Origin: Nitrospira sp.
GTDB lineage: Bacteria > Nitrospirota > Nitrospiria > Nitrospirales > Nitrospiraceae
Reading direction: 5' to 3'
NCBI GenBank assembly: GCA_018242685.1
Contig: JAFEBM010000018.1
Span: 62,001 to 126,000, forward strand
DNA: 64,000 nucleotides
Numbering within the stretch: the stretch's first letter is position 1; the number at the start of each line of letters is the position of its first letter. Positions 53,569 through 62,442 of this stretch are shown in pieces. The position numbers were made by a program, and so were the translations under genes. Under the pieces are notes generated by a model. It was not told the origin of the DNA. It did no database searches and saw only the letters and a list, made by a program, of their open reading frames with translations.

Positions 53569-54831
53569 ATGATGGGAATGGCGAAAAAGGCCAAGTCTGC
53601 GGCAAAGTCGAATCAGACCGCTCCGTACAAATACCCTGAGGCCACAAGCCTCATGCGGCCGGAGGTGGGGACGCAGGCGCAGTTTAAGAAGAAGAAACCG
53701 CCGAAGACCTATCGCTACGATTCCTCGCTCTCGCCTTCGCTTGATTGGGATGCCAAGAACCCGGCCCGTGAGCAAGGGGAGACTCTCATCAAGCAGGTCC
53801 TCGATGCCAAGAGCCTCGAAGAAGCCAAGGCTGCCGCGTCCAAGCTCAAGAGTCTCAGCAAACCGTTTCTGAACTGGGCCGGCAAGGCCGAGCGGCTGTC
53901 GTTCGATGTGCCGACCTTGCCGCTCTTCATCCATGAGCGGCTGTCCACCAAAGCCATCATCGAAACGCTGGCCGGGCACGAGACCGACAAGCAAGAGGAC
54001 ATGTTCGCCCTCTTCGGCGATCCACACCATTCGATCACCGATCAGGTGCTGAAAGCCTACGAGTATCAGGACAACTGGACGAATCGCATGGTCCTGGGCG
54101 ATTCGCTCGTCGTCATGAACTCGTTGTTGCACTACGAAGGCCTCGGCGGCCAAGTGCAGATGATCTATATGGATCCGCCCTACGGTGTGAAGTTCGGCAG
54201 CAACTTTCAACCGTTCGTGAGAAAGCGCGATGTCTCCCACAACGACGACGAGGATATGACTCGCGAGCCCGAAATGGTCCAGGCCTATCGAGACACATGG
54301 GAACTCGGCCTGCACTCGTATCTGACCTATCTCCGCGACCGGCTGCTCCTCGCCCGCGATCTGTTGACACCCAGCGGCAGCATCTTCGTCCAGATCAGCG
54401 ATGAGAACCTGCACCACGTGCGGGAAGTGATGGATGAAGTGTTTGGTTCAGAGAATTTTGTCGCGATAATCACTTTTCAAAAAACGGCGAGTGCAACAGC
54501 CGATCTAATAGCAACAACTCCTGATTTTCTGATTTGGTTCGCGCGAGATAAAGCCCGAGTTAAGTATTGCCAACTTTTCACAAACAAGCTCACGGCCCGC
54601 GCCATTGAACGATATGACCAAGTGGAACTCCCTGATGGCACGCGACGCCCAATGATACCGGAAGAAAAGACGAATTTAGATTTACTGCCTGAGGGTGCAA
54701 AGCGTTTCCAGTTGAGCGCTACCACAAGTAGTCGGCCTCCGGGCGATTTCCCTGGGAATTTGAAGGAAAAACCTACCGCCCTCGGACTGGTTATTGGAAA
54801 ACTGGGCAGACGGGAATGCAAACAGTCATAA
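53569..54831 (+). CDS. mod: Type III restriction-modification methyltransferase (mod), N-terminal part; gene split by a frameshift
   Basis: 420 residues up to the premature stop. It carries the catalytic motif IV DPPY (202-205) within QMIYMDPPYGVKFGSN, the adjacent N-terminal DNA-methylase region and SYLTYLRDRLLLARDLLTPSGSIFVQISDEN, as in beta-class N6-adenine Mod enzymes. The frame is lost near 54750-54752: reading one extra base at the CCC run continues smoothly into the next frame as WEFEGKTYRPRTGYWKTGQTG, which joins the C-terminal fragment. The full gene would be about 888 residues. A genuine mutation and a homopolymer sequencing error both fit. Without repair the methyltransferase would be inactive. 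Confidence 0.85.
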   Translation: MMGMAKKAKSAAKSNQTAPYKYPEATSLMRPEVGTQAQFKKKKPPKTYRYDSSLSPSLDWDAKNPAREQGETLIKQVLDAKSLEEAKAAASKLKSLSKPFLNWAGKAERLSFDVPTLPLFIHERLSTKAIIETLAGHETDKQEDMFALFGDPHHSITDQVLKAYEYQDNWTNRMVLGDSLVVMNSLLHYEGLGGQVQMIYMDPPYGVKFGSNFQPFVRKRDVSHNDDEDMTREPEMVQAYRDTWELGLHSYLTYLRDRLLLARDLLTPSGSIFVQISDENLHHVREVMDEVFGSENFVAIITFQKTASATADLIATTPDFLIWFARDKARVKYCQLFTNKLTARAIERYDQVELPDGTRRPMIPEEKTNLDLLPEGAKRFQLSATTSSRPPGDFPGNLKEKPTALGLVIGKLGRRECKQS

Positions 54832-56234
54832 GGGCGAATCGCATTGTTGCGACTTCAGGGGGCATTCTTCGCTATGTTCGATATGCAAACGATTTTCCTT
54901 TTGAGGAGATCGACTCGCTTTGGGCTGATATCTCGGGTGGGGTGCAGAGTCGTTCTGATCCAAAGATCTATGTTGTGCAAACATCTACGCCAGTTATCCA
55001 ACGCTGTCTCCTCATGGCCACCGACCCCGGCGATCTCGTGCTCGATCCAACTTGTGGCAGCGGGACAACTGCCTATGTTGCTGAGCAATGGGGGCGGCGC
55101 TGGATTACGGCCGATACGAGCCGTGTGCCTCTGGCGCTCGCGCGGCAACGGCTCCTGACCGCGACCTTCCCTTGGTATGACCTCAAAGACAACAATCGTG
55201 GTCCTGCCGGGGGCTTCACCTACAAGCGCAAGCAGAATAAGAAGGGCGAAGAAGTCGGCGGCATTGTCCCGCACATCACGCTCAAGTCTATCGCCAACAA
55301 TGAGCCACCCGCCGAAGAAGTGTTGGTGGACCGGCCCGAAGTGGAGAACGGCATCACCCGTGTGACTGGCCCCTTCTGTGTGGAAGCGACGATTCCCACG
55401 CCGGTGGACTGGGAAGGAGATGGCGTTGAAGATTCCGGAGCCGGTTCGACCGAAGCCCATGGCTCCTTCGTCGATCGCATGCTGGAAGTGCTCCGCAAGA
55501 GTCCGGTCCTCCGTTTGGAAGGCAACAAGACTGTTACGCTCAAGAACATTCGTCCGCCAGCGAGGACCCTCAGCTTATCGGCTGAATCGCTTGTGACGAA
55601 CGGGCAGGACAAGCCGGTGGCGCTGGTGTTCGGCCCGGAAAATGGCGCGGTGAGCGAGAAGCTGGTCTATGAAGCAGCGCGAGAGGCCCATGCCAAGAGC
55701 TACACCCATCTTTATGTGGTTGGCTTTGCCATCCAACCCAACGCGCGGACGTTGGTGGAGAAATGCGTCGAGGTGATGGGCGTACCCGCCACCTATGTGC
55801 AGGCCACGCCGGATTTGATGATGGGCGATCTGCTGAAGAACATGCGGTCGAGCCAGATCTTCAGCGTGTGCGGACAACCGGAGATCAAGGTGAGTCGCAA
55901 CAAGGAGAAGCAGTACCAAGTCGAGCTGCTCGGCTTGGATGTATTCGACCCGATCACGATGGAGGTCACGCATCGTAGCGGGAACGATGTGCCGGCCTGG
56001 TTTCTCGATACCGATTACAACGACCTCTGCTTCCACGTCTCGCAAGCCTTCTTTCCCCGCACGAGTGCCTGGGACAATCTCAAGAAGGCCCTCAAAGGCG
56101 AATACGAAGAAAGCGTGTGGGATCATTTGTCCGGCACGACCAGTGCGCCGTTCGAAGCGGGTGAGCACAGGCAGATCGCCGTCAAAGTGATCGACGACCG
56201 GGGCAACGAATTGTTGGTGGTGAAGAAGCTGTAG
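54816..56234 (+). CDS. mod: Type III methyltransferase (mod), C-terminal part after the frameshift
   Basis: 472 residues from the ATG at 54816, but the open frame extends back to about 54730 with the family sequence expected before it. It contains QTVIRANRIVATSGGILRYVRYANDFP and the SAM-binding motif I LVLDPTCGSGTTAYVAEQWGRRW (77-85 for DPTCGSGTT), then a long C-terminal region that includes the target-recognition and Res-contact parts. It cannot work alone because motif IV is on the upstream fragment. Two small toxin-antitoxin genes separate it from res. Confidence 0.85.
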   Translation: MQTVIRANRIVATSGGILRYVRYANDFPFEEIDSLWADISGGVQSRSDPKIYVVQTSTPVIQRCLLMATDPGDLVLDPTCGSGTTAYVAEQWGRRWITADTSRVPLALARQRLLTATFPWYDLKDNNRGPAGGFTYKRKQNKKGEEVGGIVPHITLKSIANNEPPAEEVLVDRPEVENGITRVTGPFCVEATIPTPVDWEGDGVEDSGAGSTEAHGSFVDRMLEVLRKSPVLRLEGNKTVTLKNIRPPARTLSLSAESLVTNGQDKPVALVFGPENGAVSEKLVYEAAREAHAKSYTHLYVVGFAIQPNARTLVEKCVEVMGVPATYVQATPDLMMGDLLKNMRSSQIFSVCGQPEIKVSRNKEKQYQVELLGLDVFDPITMEVTHRSGNDVPAWFLDTDYNDLCFHVSQAFFPRTSAWDNLKKALKGEYEESVWDHLSGTTSAPFEAGEHRQIAVKVIDDRGNELLVVKKL

Positions 56235-56292
56235 GCGTAGAGTGTTAGCACAGAAAGTCTTTGATCGACCTGTCGTGTATAGGAGGTGAGCG

Positions 56293-56499
56293 ATGAAGAC
56301 GTTAGAAGAACTCGTGCGAGAGCTTCCTCCTGACATGCAAGAAGAGGTGCGAGAGTTTGCGCAATATCTGTTGGAGAAACGCACGAAGGGCAAGAAGAAA
56401 TATTTGGCACAGACCTGGGCCGGTGGACTGAAGGAATTCCGTGATCAATACACCTCGTTGGAGCTTCAAAAGAAAGCGCTGGAGTGGCGGGGGGACTGA
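56293..56499 (+). CDS. DUF2281-type antitoxin
   Basis: 68 residues with a ribosome site AGGAGGTGA before the ATG. Typical DUF2281 pattern: LVRELPPDMQEEVREFAQYLLEKRT, then a basic and aromatic C-terminus. These proteins usually precede a PIN toxin gene, as here, where the next frame begins immediately after its stop. It lies inside the mod-res gap of a type III system. Confidence 0.78.
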   Translation: MKTLEELVRELPPDMQEEVREFAQYLLEKRTKGKKKYLAQTWAGGLKEFRDQYTSLELQKKALEWRGD

Positions 56500-56501
56500 A
56501 G

Positions 56502-56903
56502 GTGTATTTGGTCGATACCAATGTTTGGCTGGAACGACTCCTTGAACAGGAGCGATTTAACGAAGTGCGTCGGTTTCTGAATTCGACCGAAACATCGCAG
56601 ATTTTTCTCACCGACTTCTCTTTCCATTCGATCGGATTGATCCTGACCAGGCTGAATAAGTCCACGCTGTTGCTGAACTTTGTGCAAGACACTCTTCTCG
56701 AAGGCGCGGTGTCGCTGGTTCATCTCGCCCCGGAAGACACGCAAGCGATCGTGGCCGCTATGCAGCAGTTCCGCCTCGACTTCGATGATGCCTATCAATA
56801 CGTGGCTGCCGGTAAACACAGCCTTGCTCTCGTGAGCTTCAATTCAGACTTCGACCGAACCGAGCGAGGGAGAAAGACCCCGCAGGCAGTGTTACAAACC
56901 TGA
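56502..56903 (+). CDS. PIN-domain toxin, partner of the DUF2281 antitoxin
   Basis: 133 residues from the GTG at 56502, with GGGGGGA about 8 bases upstream; an in-frame GTG at 56484 overlaps the antitoxin and would add 6 residues. PIN signature: YLVDTNVWLERLLE (first Asp), TDFSFHSIGLIL, FDDAYQYVAA and SFNSDFDRT (late Asp). Probably a ribonuclease toxin. Its stop is 11 bases before res, so it sits within the restriction operon. Confidence 0.8.
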   Translation: MYLVDTNVWLERLLEQERFNEVRRFLNSTETSQIFLTDFSFHSIGLILTRLNKSTLLLNFVQDTLLEGAVSLVHLAPEDTQAIVAAMQQFRLDFDDAYQYVAAGKHSLALVSFNSDFDRTERGRKTPQAVLQT

Positions 56904-56913
56904 ACGGCATCTG

Positions 56914-59900
56914 ATGAGCGGTTACGCAGTTCCGGAACCCATCCTGAATTCCCCGTTCGACGAACCTACCGAACATTGGCATATCGTGGAAGGCGAACAG
57001 CCTGGACGGCGGCCTGGCCGCCGTCCGGCGATGTATTTCTATCGCGACCCAAAAGCCAAACCGGAGACGGAAGCCGGGCGTGTCGTCGGCACCGCCATTG
57101 AACTGAAGCTCGTCAACCGCATTCGTGAACAGGTGAAGAAGTGGCGGCTGGAGGGGTATCCCGGCGTGACCAGAACGACGTTGGAGTTGTTGCAGTGGTG
57201 GCGGCGTGATGGGCGTGCGCAGCGAATTTTCTTTGCGCAGCTTGATGCCGCGGAGACGATCATTTTTCTCACGGAGGCCAGAGCCGACTATCGGCAGGGG
57301 ATCGAGGTGCCTCAGGAAGAGGTCAGCGAGGACAAAGGGAACGATGGCTACGCCGGATTCCGGCGCTATGCCTCGAAAATGGCGACGGGTTCCGGCAAGA
57401 CTACGGTGATGGGGATGTTGGCGGCCTGGAGCATCCTCAACAAGGTGAACGACCGCAGCGACGCGCGGTTCTCCGACGTCGTGTTGATCGTTTGCCCGAA
57501 TGTGACGATCAAGAACCGGCTCCGAGAGCTGGACCCTGAAGGCGGGGAGGCCAGCCTCTATCGTTCGCGCGATCTCGTGCCATCCCACTTGATGCCGTCG
57601 CTGACGCAGGGGCGGGTTCTCGTCACCAACTGGCATGTCTTCGAGCCGCAATCGATGCAAACCGGGGGAGTGGGCGCACGGGTGAATAGAGCCGGGGTCG
57701 AAGTGCGCGCGAAGGAAACCATTACGATCAGCGCGAAGACGATGACGGCTCGTGGCACCCGCTATCTGACCCTGGAAGATTTCGAGCGGCAGGAAGCCGC
57801 CGGGTTATTGACGGTGCTCGACGAGGAGCGGGAGACGGACGGCACGCTGAAGAAAATCTCAGTGGAGTCGCGGCGCTATGTCGAGAGTGACACAGCTCTG
57901 GTCAATCGTATTCTTGGGCGTGAGGTGGGCGGCAAACAGAATATCCTCGTGATGAATGACGAAGCGCACCATGCCTATCGCATCGTCCGCGCGGAGGAAA
58001 ACGAGGAGGAAGACGATCTCTTCGGTGAGAAAGAGGAGGCGGAGGACTTTTTCAAAGAAGCCACGGTCTGGGTTGACGGGCTGGATCGCATTCAAAAACT
58101 GCGGGGCATCAATTTCTGCCTGGATCTCTCCGCCACTCCGTATTTTCTCGGTCGCGTCGGCCAGGATACGAATCGGCCTTTTCCTTGGGTGGTGAGCGAC
58201 TTCGGCTTGATCGATGCGATCGAGTCCGGCTTGGTGAAAATTCCTCAACTGGCAGTCCGCGACACAACCGGGAAAGAGATCCCCGGCTACTTCAATATCT
58301 GGCACTGGATTTTGCCCCAACTCACTCCTGCAGAACGAGGCGGGAAGAAAGCGAATCCCAAGCCAGAGGCGATCTTGAAGTATGCCCACCATCCGATTGC
58401 GATGCTGGGTGGTCTCTGGGAGAAGGACCGTGAGGATTGGGTGAAGGATCGGGACGATCCTCGGCCACCGGTCTTTATCCTGGTCTGTAAGAACACGCAG
58501 ATTGCCAAGGTGCTGTACGAATGGCTGGCGGAAGACAAGGCGCCGACCGGCATTCCACCGGTGAAGCTCGAAGGGTTCAGGAACAACGACAGGCAGAACA
58601 CAATCCGGGTAGATTCCAAGGTCGTGCACGAGTCGGATTCCGGCGAAGCCAAGAACGACGAAGTCCGGTGGATGCGGTTCACGTTGGATACGGTCGGAAA
58701 GACGGCGTGGCCGGCGGATCGGGTGAGCCGGCCGATCTATCCGGAGGGCTTCAAGGAATTGGCCGACAAACTTGAGAGACCCGACCATCCACCAGGACGG
58801 GACGTGCGGTGCATCGTCAGTGTGGGCATGCTGACGGAGGGATGGGATTGCAACACGGTGACGCATATCATCGGCCTTCGGCCCTTCATGTCGCAGTTGT
58901 TGTGCGAACAGGTGGTGGGGCGAGGATTGCGTCGAGCCAGTTATGAAGTCGGCCCCGACGGGAAGCTGACGGAGGAAGTAGCTAAGGTATTCGGCGTGCC
59001 GTTTGAAGTGATCCCGTTTAAAGCCAATCCTCAAGGCCAGCCGCAGCCTCGCGTGAAGCGATATCATGTCCATGCGATTCCTGGAAAAGCGCAGTTTGAA
59101 ATCACGTTTCCGCGCGTGGAAGGCTACACGCAGGCAATCCGCAACAAGGTGACCGTGGATTGGGCGAGTGTGCCCTCGCTCGTTTTGGAACCGGGACGCA
59201 TCCCGCCTGAGGTTGAAATGAAGGGACTGCATGTGAACAACAAGGGGAGGCTTTCACTTTCCGGCCCTGGTCGGGTCGACGATGTCACGCTGAGGGAGTT
59301 TCGGGCGAAGCGGCGGATGCAGGAACTGGTGTTTGATCTGGCGAAAACACTCGCGCGGGAGTATGTCTCGCAGAAACAATGCACGATTCCAACCCACAAA
59401 CTGTTTCCGCAGCTCGCCGGCATTATTCAGTTGTATTTGGACAAGAAGGTAGAGGCTCGGGTGCCTGCCGATAAGAGAGACCTCTTTCTTGCACCCTATT
59501 ATGGCTGGGTTGTCGAGTGCCTACTGGAAACCATTCGCCCTGACACGTCACAAGGAGAAGCGCCGGAGATCCCTCGGTATGAAGCAACCCGTGGACCAGG
59601 ATCAACGGCGGATGTCGATTTCTGGACGAGCCGAGAAGTGAGGGAGGTGAACAAGTCTCACCTCAACTATGTCGTCGCGGATACCAAACAGTGGGAACAA
59701 TCGGCCGCCTATTATCTGGACAAGAGCAAAGCCGTTGAGTCGTTCGTCAAGAATTCAGGGCTTGGGTTCGCGATTCCTTACCTGCACAATGGCCAGATGC
59801 ACGACTACGTGCCGGATTTCATCGTGCGACTGAAGATCGAACCGATCGAGCATCTCATACTGGAAACCAAGGGCTATGATCCACTGGAGGAAGTGAAACG

Positions 59901-60009
59901 CGCGGCGGCTGAGCGATGGGTTGCGGCGGTGAATGCGGATGGAATCTATGGAAAGTGGCGGTATGCCGTCGCAAAGAAAGTGTCGGATGTTCCTGGCTTG
60001 CTGACGTAA
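56914..60009 (+). CDS. res: Type III restriction endonuclease subunit Res
   Basis: 1031 residues, intact. SF2 helicase-type motor: Walker A MATGSGKTT (156-164), DEAH box NDEAHHAYR (349-352), SATPYF motif III, GWDCNTVTHIIGLRP and motif VI QVVGRGLRR (about 666-674). The C-terminal PD-(D/E)xK nuclease is complete: PDFIVRLK (Asp968) and LILETKG (Glu984, Lys986). It cuts only with a working Mod partner, which is broken upstream, so the system may be silent unless mod is restored. The two genes were probably one operon into which the DUF2281-PIN module is interposed. Confidence 0.92.
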   Translation: MSGYAVPEPILNSPFDEPTEHWHIVEGEQPGRRPGRRPAMYFYRDPKAKPETEAGRVVGTAIELKLVNRIREQVKKWRLEGYPGVTRTTLELLQWWRRDGRAQRIFFAQLDAAETIIFLTEARADYRQGIEVPQEEVSEDKGNDGYAGFRRYASKMATGSGKTTVMGMLAAWSILNKVNDRSDARFSDVVLIVCPNVTIKNRLRELDPEGGEASLYRSRDLVPSHLMPSLTQGRVLVTNWHVFEPQSMQTGGVGARVNRAGVEVRAKETITISAKTMTARGTRYLTLEDFERQEAAGLLTVLDEERETDGTLKKISVESRRYVESDTALVNRILGREVGGKQNILVMNDEAHHAYRIVRAEENEEEDDLFGEKEEAEDFFKEATVWVDGLDRIQKLRGINFCLDLSATPYFLGRVGQDTNRPFPWVVSDFGLIDAIESGLVKIPQLAVRDTTGKEIPGYFNIWHWILPQLTPAERGGKKANPKPEAILKYAHHPIAMLGGLWEKDREDWVKDRDDPRPPVFILVCKNTQIAKVLYEWLAEDKAPTGIPPVKLEGFRNNDRQNTIRVDSKVVHESDSGEAKNDEVRWMRFTLDTVGKTAWPADRVSRPIYPEGFKELADKLERPDHPPGRDVRCIVSVGMLTEGWDCNTVTHIIGLRPFMSQLLCEQVVGRGLRRASYEVGPDGKLTEEVAKVFGVPFEVIPFKANPQGQPQPRVKRYHVHAIPGKAQFEITFPRVEGYTQAIRNKVTVDWASVPSLVLEPGRIPPEVEMKGLHVNNKGRLSLSGPGRVDDVTLREFRAKRRMQELVFDLAKTLAREYVSQKQCTIPTHKLFPQLAGIIQLYLDKKVEARVPADKRDLFLAPYYGWVVECLLETIRPDTSQGEAPEIPRYEATRGPGSTADVDFWTSREVREVNKSHLNYVVADTKQWEQSAAYYLDKSKAVESFVKNSGLGFAIPYLHNGQMHDYVPDFIVRLKIEPIEHLILETKGYDPLEEVKRAAAERWVAAVNADGIYGKWRYAVAKKVSDVPGLLT

Positions 60010-60018
60010 GCGGTTTTA

Positions 60019-61155
60019 TTACTCTTCCTGTTTTGCTCCCCCTTCCCAGAGCTTGACGGTTCGATCCCAGGAGGCGCTGGCGAGACGTTTGCCGTCGGGG
60101 GAGAAGGTGACGCAGCGTACGGGGCCGCTATGGCCTTTCACGGTCCGGAAGTTTCGCCCGGTGGCCAGATCCCAAAACTTGATCGTCTGATCGTCGCCGG
60201 CGCTGACCAACACTTTTCCGTCCGGGGACACGACGAGACAGCGGACCCAGTCCTTGTGGCCGGTGAGGGTTTTTTTCTCGACCGCGTTCGGCATCTCGAA
60301 CAGCTTGATGGTGGCGTCTCGGCTGCCGGTAATCAACAGTTTGGCATCCGGGGTGAAGGTCATGGCGCCGATCCAATAGTCCATCGGTTTTTGGAACCCG
60401 CCGTCATCCGCGATAAAGTAGCCGCGGGTTTCAGTGGTATCTTCCAGATCCTCCTTCCAATGGCCGTCGTGCAGCACCTTCTCCTCGCCGCTCGGGAGCA
60501 CTTCCCAAATCCTGATCTTTCCGATGTCGCTCCCGCTGGCGAGATGAATGCCGTCCGGTGAAAACGCCACGCAGACCGACCAGTGGTGGTCGAATTCATC
60601 CTTTCCGAGCAATGTCATCAGCTCAGTGCCGGTGGTCACTTCCCAAATCTTGATGTCTTTATTATGGCTGCCGCGCGCGAGCATCAGGCCGTCCGGCGAA
60701 AGCGAGAGGCTGCAGACATTATGGTCGTACCGTGAGAACAAGAGTTTCATCGGCTCGCCGGTCTTGCCGTTCCACAATCGAATCGTGCGGTCCTCGCTGC
60801 CGGTGGCAAGAGCCTGTCCGTCCGGAGTGAAGACGATGGCGCGAATATCATTGGTGTGGCCGCGCAAGGAACGCAGCAACCGACCGGTTTCGATATCCCA
60901 CATGCGTACGAGGCGTTCGGCGCCGCCGCTGGCGAGCATTGATCCATCAGGTGAAAAGGCGACCGCCCAGATTCCATGCGAATGGCCACGGAACGTTTTC
61001 ACTTCCCGGCAGTCGGTGGTCCAGTGTTCTAAGAAATCGACGGGAGGTACCGGTGCAGTGGCCGTCTCAGAAGCGACGTTCATAAGCGAAGGGTTCATTG
61101 TGGGTTCCACCATGATGGGTTGCGTTTCTCGGTCGCTTCCTTCTTGATTGAGCAA
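60019..61155 (-). CDS. WD40 repeat beta-propeller protein
   Basis: 378 residues; the start may be later than 61155 (ATG at 61113 is possible). No signal peptide. After a disordered head, seven WD40 blades follow, each with a GH...WD/W pattern: GHSHGIWAVAFSPDGSMLASGG, GHTNDIRAIVFTPDGQALATGS, HNVCSLSLSPDGLML, HWSVCVAFSPDGIHLASGS, IGAMTFTPDAKLLITGS, GHKDWVRCLVVSPDGKVLVSAGD and GHSGPVRCVTFSPDGKRLASAS. The fold is certain; the partner is unknown. Convergent with res. Confidence 0.85.
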   Translation of the reverse strand: MLNQEGSDRETQPIMVEPTMNPSLMNVASETATAPVPPVDFLEHWTTDCREVKTFRGHSHGIWAVAFSPDGSMLASGGAERLVRMWDIETGRLLRSLRGHTNDIRAIVFTPDGQALATGSEDRTIRLWNGKTGEPMKLLFSRYDHNVCSLSLSPDGLMLARGSHNKDIKIWEVTTGTELMTLLGKDEFDHHWSVCVAFSPDGIHLASGSDIGKIRIWEVLPSGEEKVLHDGHWKEDLEDTTETRGYFIADDGGFQKPMDYWIGAMTFTPDAKLLITGSRDATIKLFEMPNAVEKKTLTGHKDWVRCLVVSPDGKVLVSAGDDQTIKFWDLATGRNFRTVKGHSGPVRCVTFSPDGKRLASASWDRTVKLWEGGAKQEE

Positions 61156-61317
61156 CAGCCGGGCCAGTATAATTCCGTTGGCCGTTCGGATGGTAAGAGA
61201 TGCCTCGCGGCCAAGTCAACCCTTGTCGAAGCGTCAAGCTGGCCCCATCACCATGCCGTCGATGGATTATCGTAGAGGATATTTCAAGGTGGCTTCCTCA
61301 AGCCGCTGAGGTTTTTC

Positions 61318-62316
61318 ATGGAAATCAGATTCCAACCGGCTTTGCTCCAGGAAGTGATCGACTCGTTCGTTGAGAAGACGGAACGAGAAGGCGACCCGAC
61401 GTACTACAAGGAATTCCATGAGCATTCCGACCCGATTTATGAGAAGTTCATCCTCGAAGACCGAGAGGGGGAGTTCAAGAAACTCTATCAATATCTCTTC
61501 GGGATCTGGGGGTTTTCAGATATTGTGCGAGACGCGTTTCACGAGTATCCGCTATTAAAGGAGAAGGTCGGAATCGTCCTGGTCAAAGGCGTGCTGAAGG
61601 AGGATCAGGAAGGCGTCGATATCCTCAGGAAGTGGGGGTCTGTTGAGAAAGGCTTGGCTCAGGAGTTTGAGGCGAAAGGGATGAAGGGCGTTGGGATCAA
61701 GCTGATTCCCCGCCGATTTTATGATCCGGCGCTGACGCGCTATTGCCGCCATGAATTGATGCATATCTCGGACATGATCGACCCGCTGTTCGGTTACGAT
61801 CCTGATACCAAGGTGGGGCTGAATCCAGGCGAAGAGACATTGATTTTACAGCGCTATCGTGTGCTCTGGAGTTTGAGCGTGGATAGCCGGCTGATTACGG
61901 CCGGCAAGGAGCCCATGCTGAGCAAGGAGGATCGATTCAAGGAATTCCGGTCGTGGTACCGAAAGATTCCACCTCCTCAGCTGAAGTCGGTGTTTGAGGG
62001 GCTCTGGCAGACTGCATACTTCACCCATTCAGAGCTGATTGAGATGGCCGGCGACATCCTCCGTGTGATGGATCGAGCCGTGGATGTAGAAGGTGGCGAG
62101 GTCCCGGAGACCGAAAACAAAATCATGCTCATGCCGGGTTTCCCGTGCCCGCTGTGCCGATTTCCCACCTATTCGTGGGTCGAAGATATGAGAACGACAG
62201 TGGAGTCATACGTGCTCGACTTCATCCGTGAGAATCACCCAGGGTGGGACGTGGAGTTCGGAGCCTGTGATCGCTGTGTTGAGGTGTATAAACTTCGCGC
62301 CGACGGCGTGATGTAG
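61318..62316 (+). CDS. HExxH-containing protein with C-terminal zinc-ribbon cysteines, unknown function
   Basis: 332 residues, cytoplasmic. I do not recognise a family. Residues 145-149 read HELMH, a zincin-type HExxH metal motif, in TRYCRHELMHISDMIDPLFGYD; downstream acidic residues could be the third ligand. The C-terminus has CPLC and CDRC pairs (about residues 280 and 320), which resemble a zinc ribbon. Between them lies a helical region. It may be a metallopeptidase or a metal-binding assembly factor; its place beside a Fe-S protein and a TorD-like chaperone hints at maturation of a metalloenzyme. Flanked downstream by a long palindrome. Confidence 0.55.
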   Translation: MEIRFQPALLQEVIDSFVEKTEREGDPTYYKEFHEHSDPIYEKFILEDREGEFKKLYQYLFGIWGFSDIVRDAFHEYPLLKEKVGIVLVKGVLKEDQEGVDILRKWGSVEKGLAQEFEAKGMKGVGIKLIPRRFYDPALTRYCRHELMHISDMIDPLFGYDPDTKVGLNPGEETLILQRYRVLWSLSVDSRLITAGKEPMLSKEDRFKEFRSWYRKIPPPQLKSVFEGLWQTAYFTHSELIEMAGDILRVMDRAVDVEGGEVPETENKIMLMPGFPCPLCRFPTYSWVEDMRTTVESYVLDFIRENHPGWDVEFGACDRCVEVYKLRADGVM

Positions 62317-62318
62317 AT

Positions 62319-62426
62319 GAGGAGGGTCAAAAAGGCCGTCGGCTGCGTTCTCGGCTCGCAAGGACCCTTAACGTACCTCCGAAAGTACGCTTGCGGCCTT
62401 GCCGAACGACCTTTTTGACCCTCCTC
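62319..62426. repeat. Long palindromic intergenic element
   Basis: A 108-base element with perfect 17-bp arms: GAGGAGGGTCAAAAAGG (62319-62335) and CCTTTTTGACCCTCCTC (62410-62426). The inside holds further inverted pairs (for example CGTAC/GTACG at 62374-62391 and a CTCGCAAGG/CTTGCGGCC-like pair), so it could fold into a large stem. It starts one base after the previous stop codon. It resembles an interspersed repeat or non-autonomous mobile palindrome; it may also end transcription of the upstream gene. Confidence 0.75.
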
Positions 62427-62442
62427 CAAGGAATCCACACCC

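Noticed and set aside
54745..54756. Frameshift in mod as classic phase variation
   Set aside because: The run is only three C, far shorter than the repeats used for phase-variable mod genes, so simple mutation or sequencing error is more likely.
57859..59232. 457-codon open frame antisense to res
   Set aside because: Shadow of the res coding frame; composition and lack of motifs indicate that it is not a gene.
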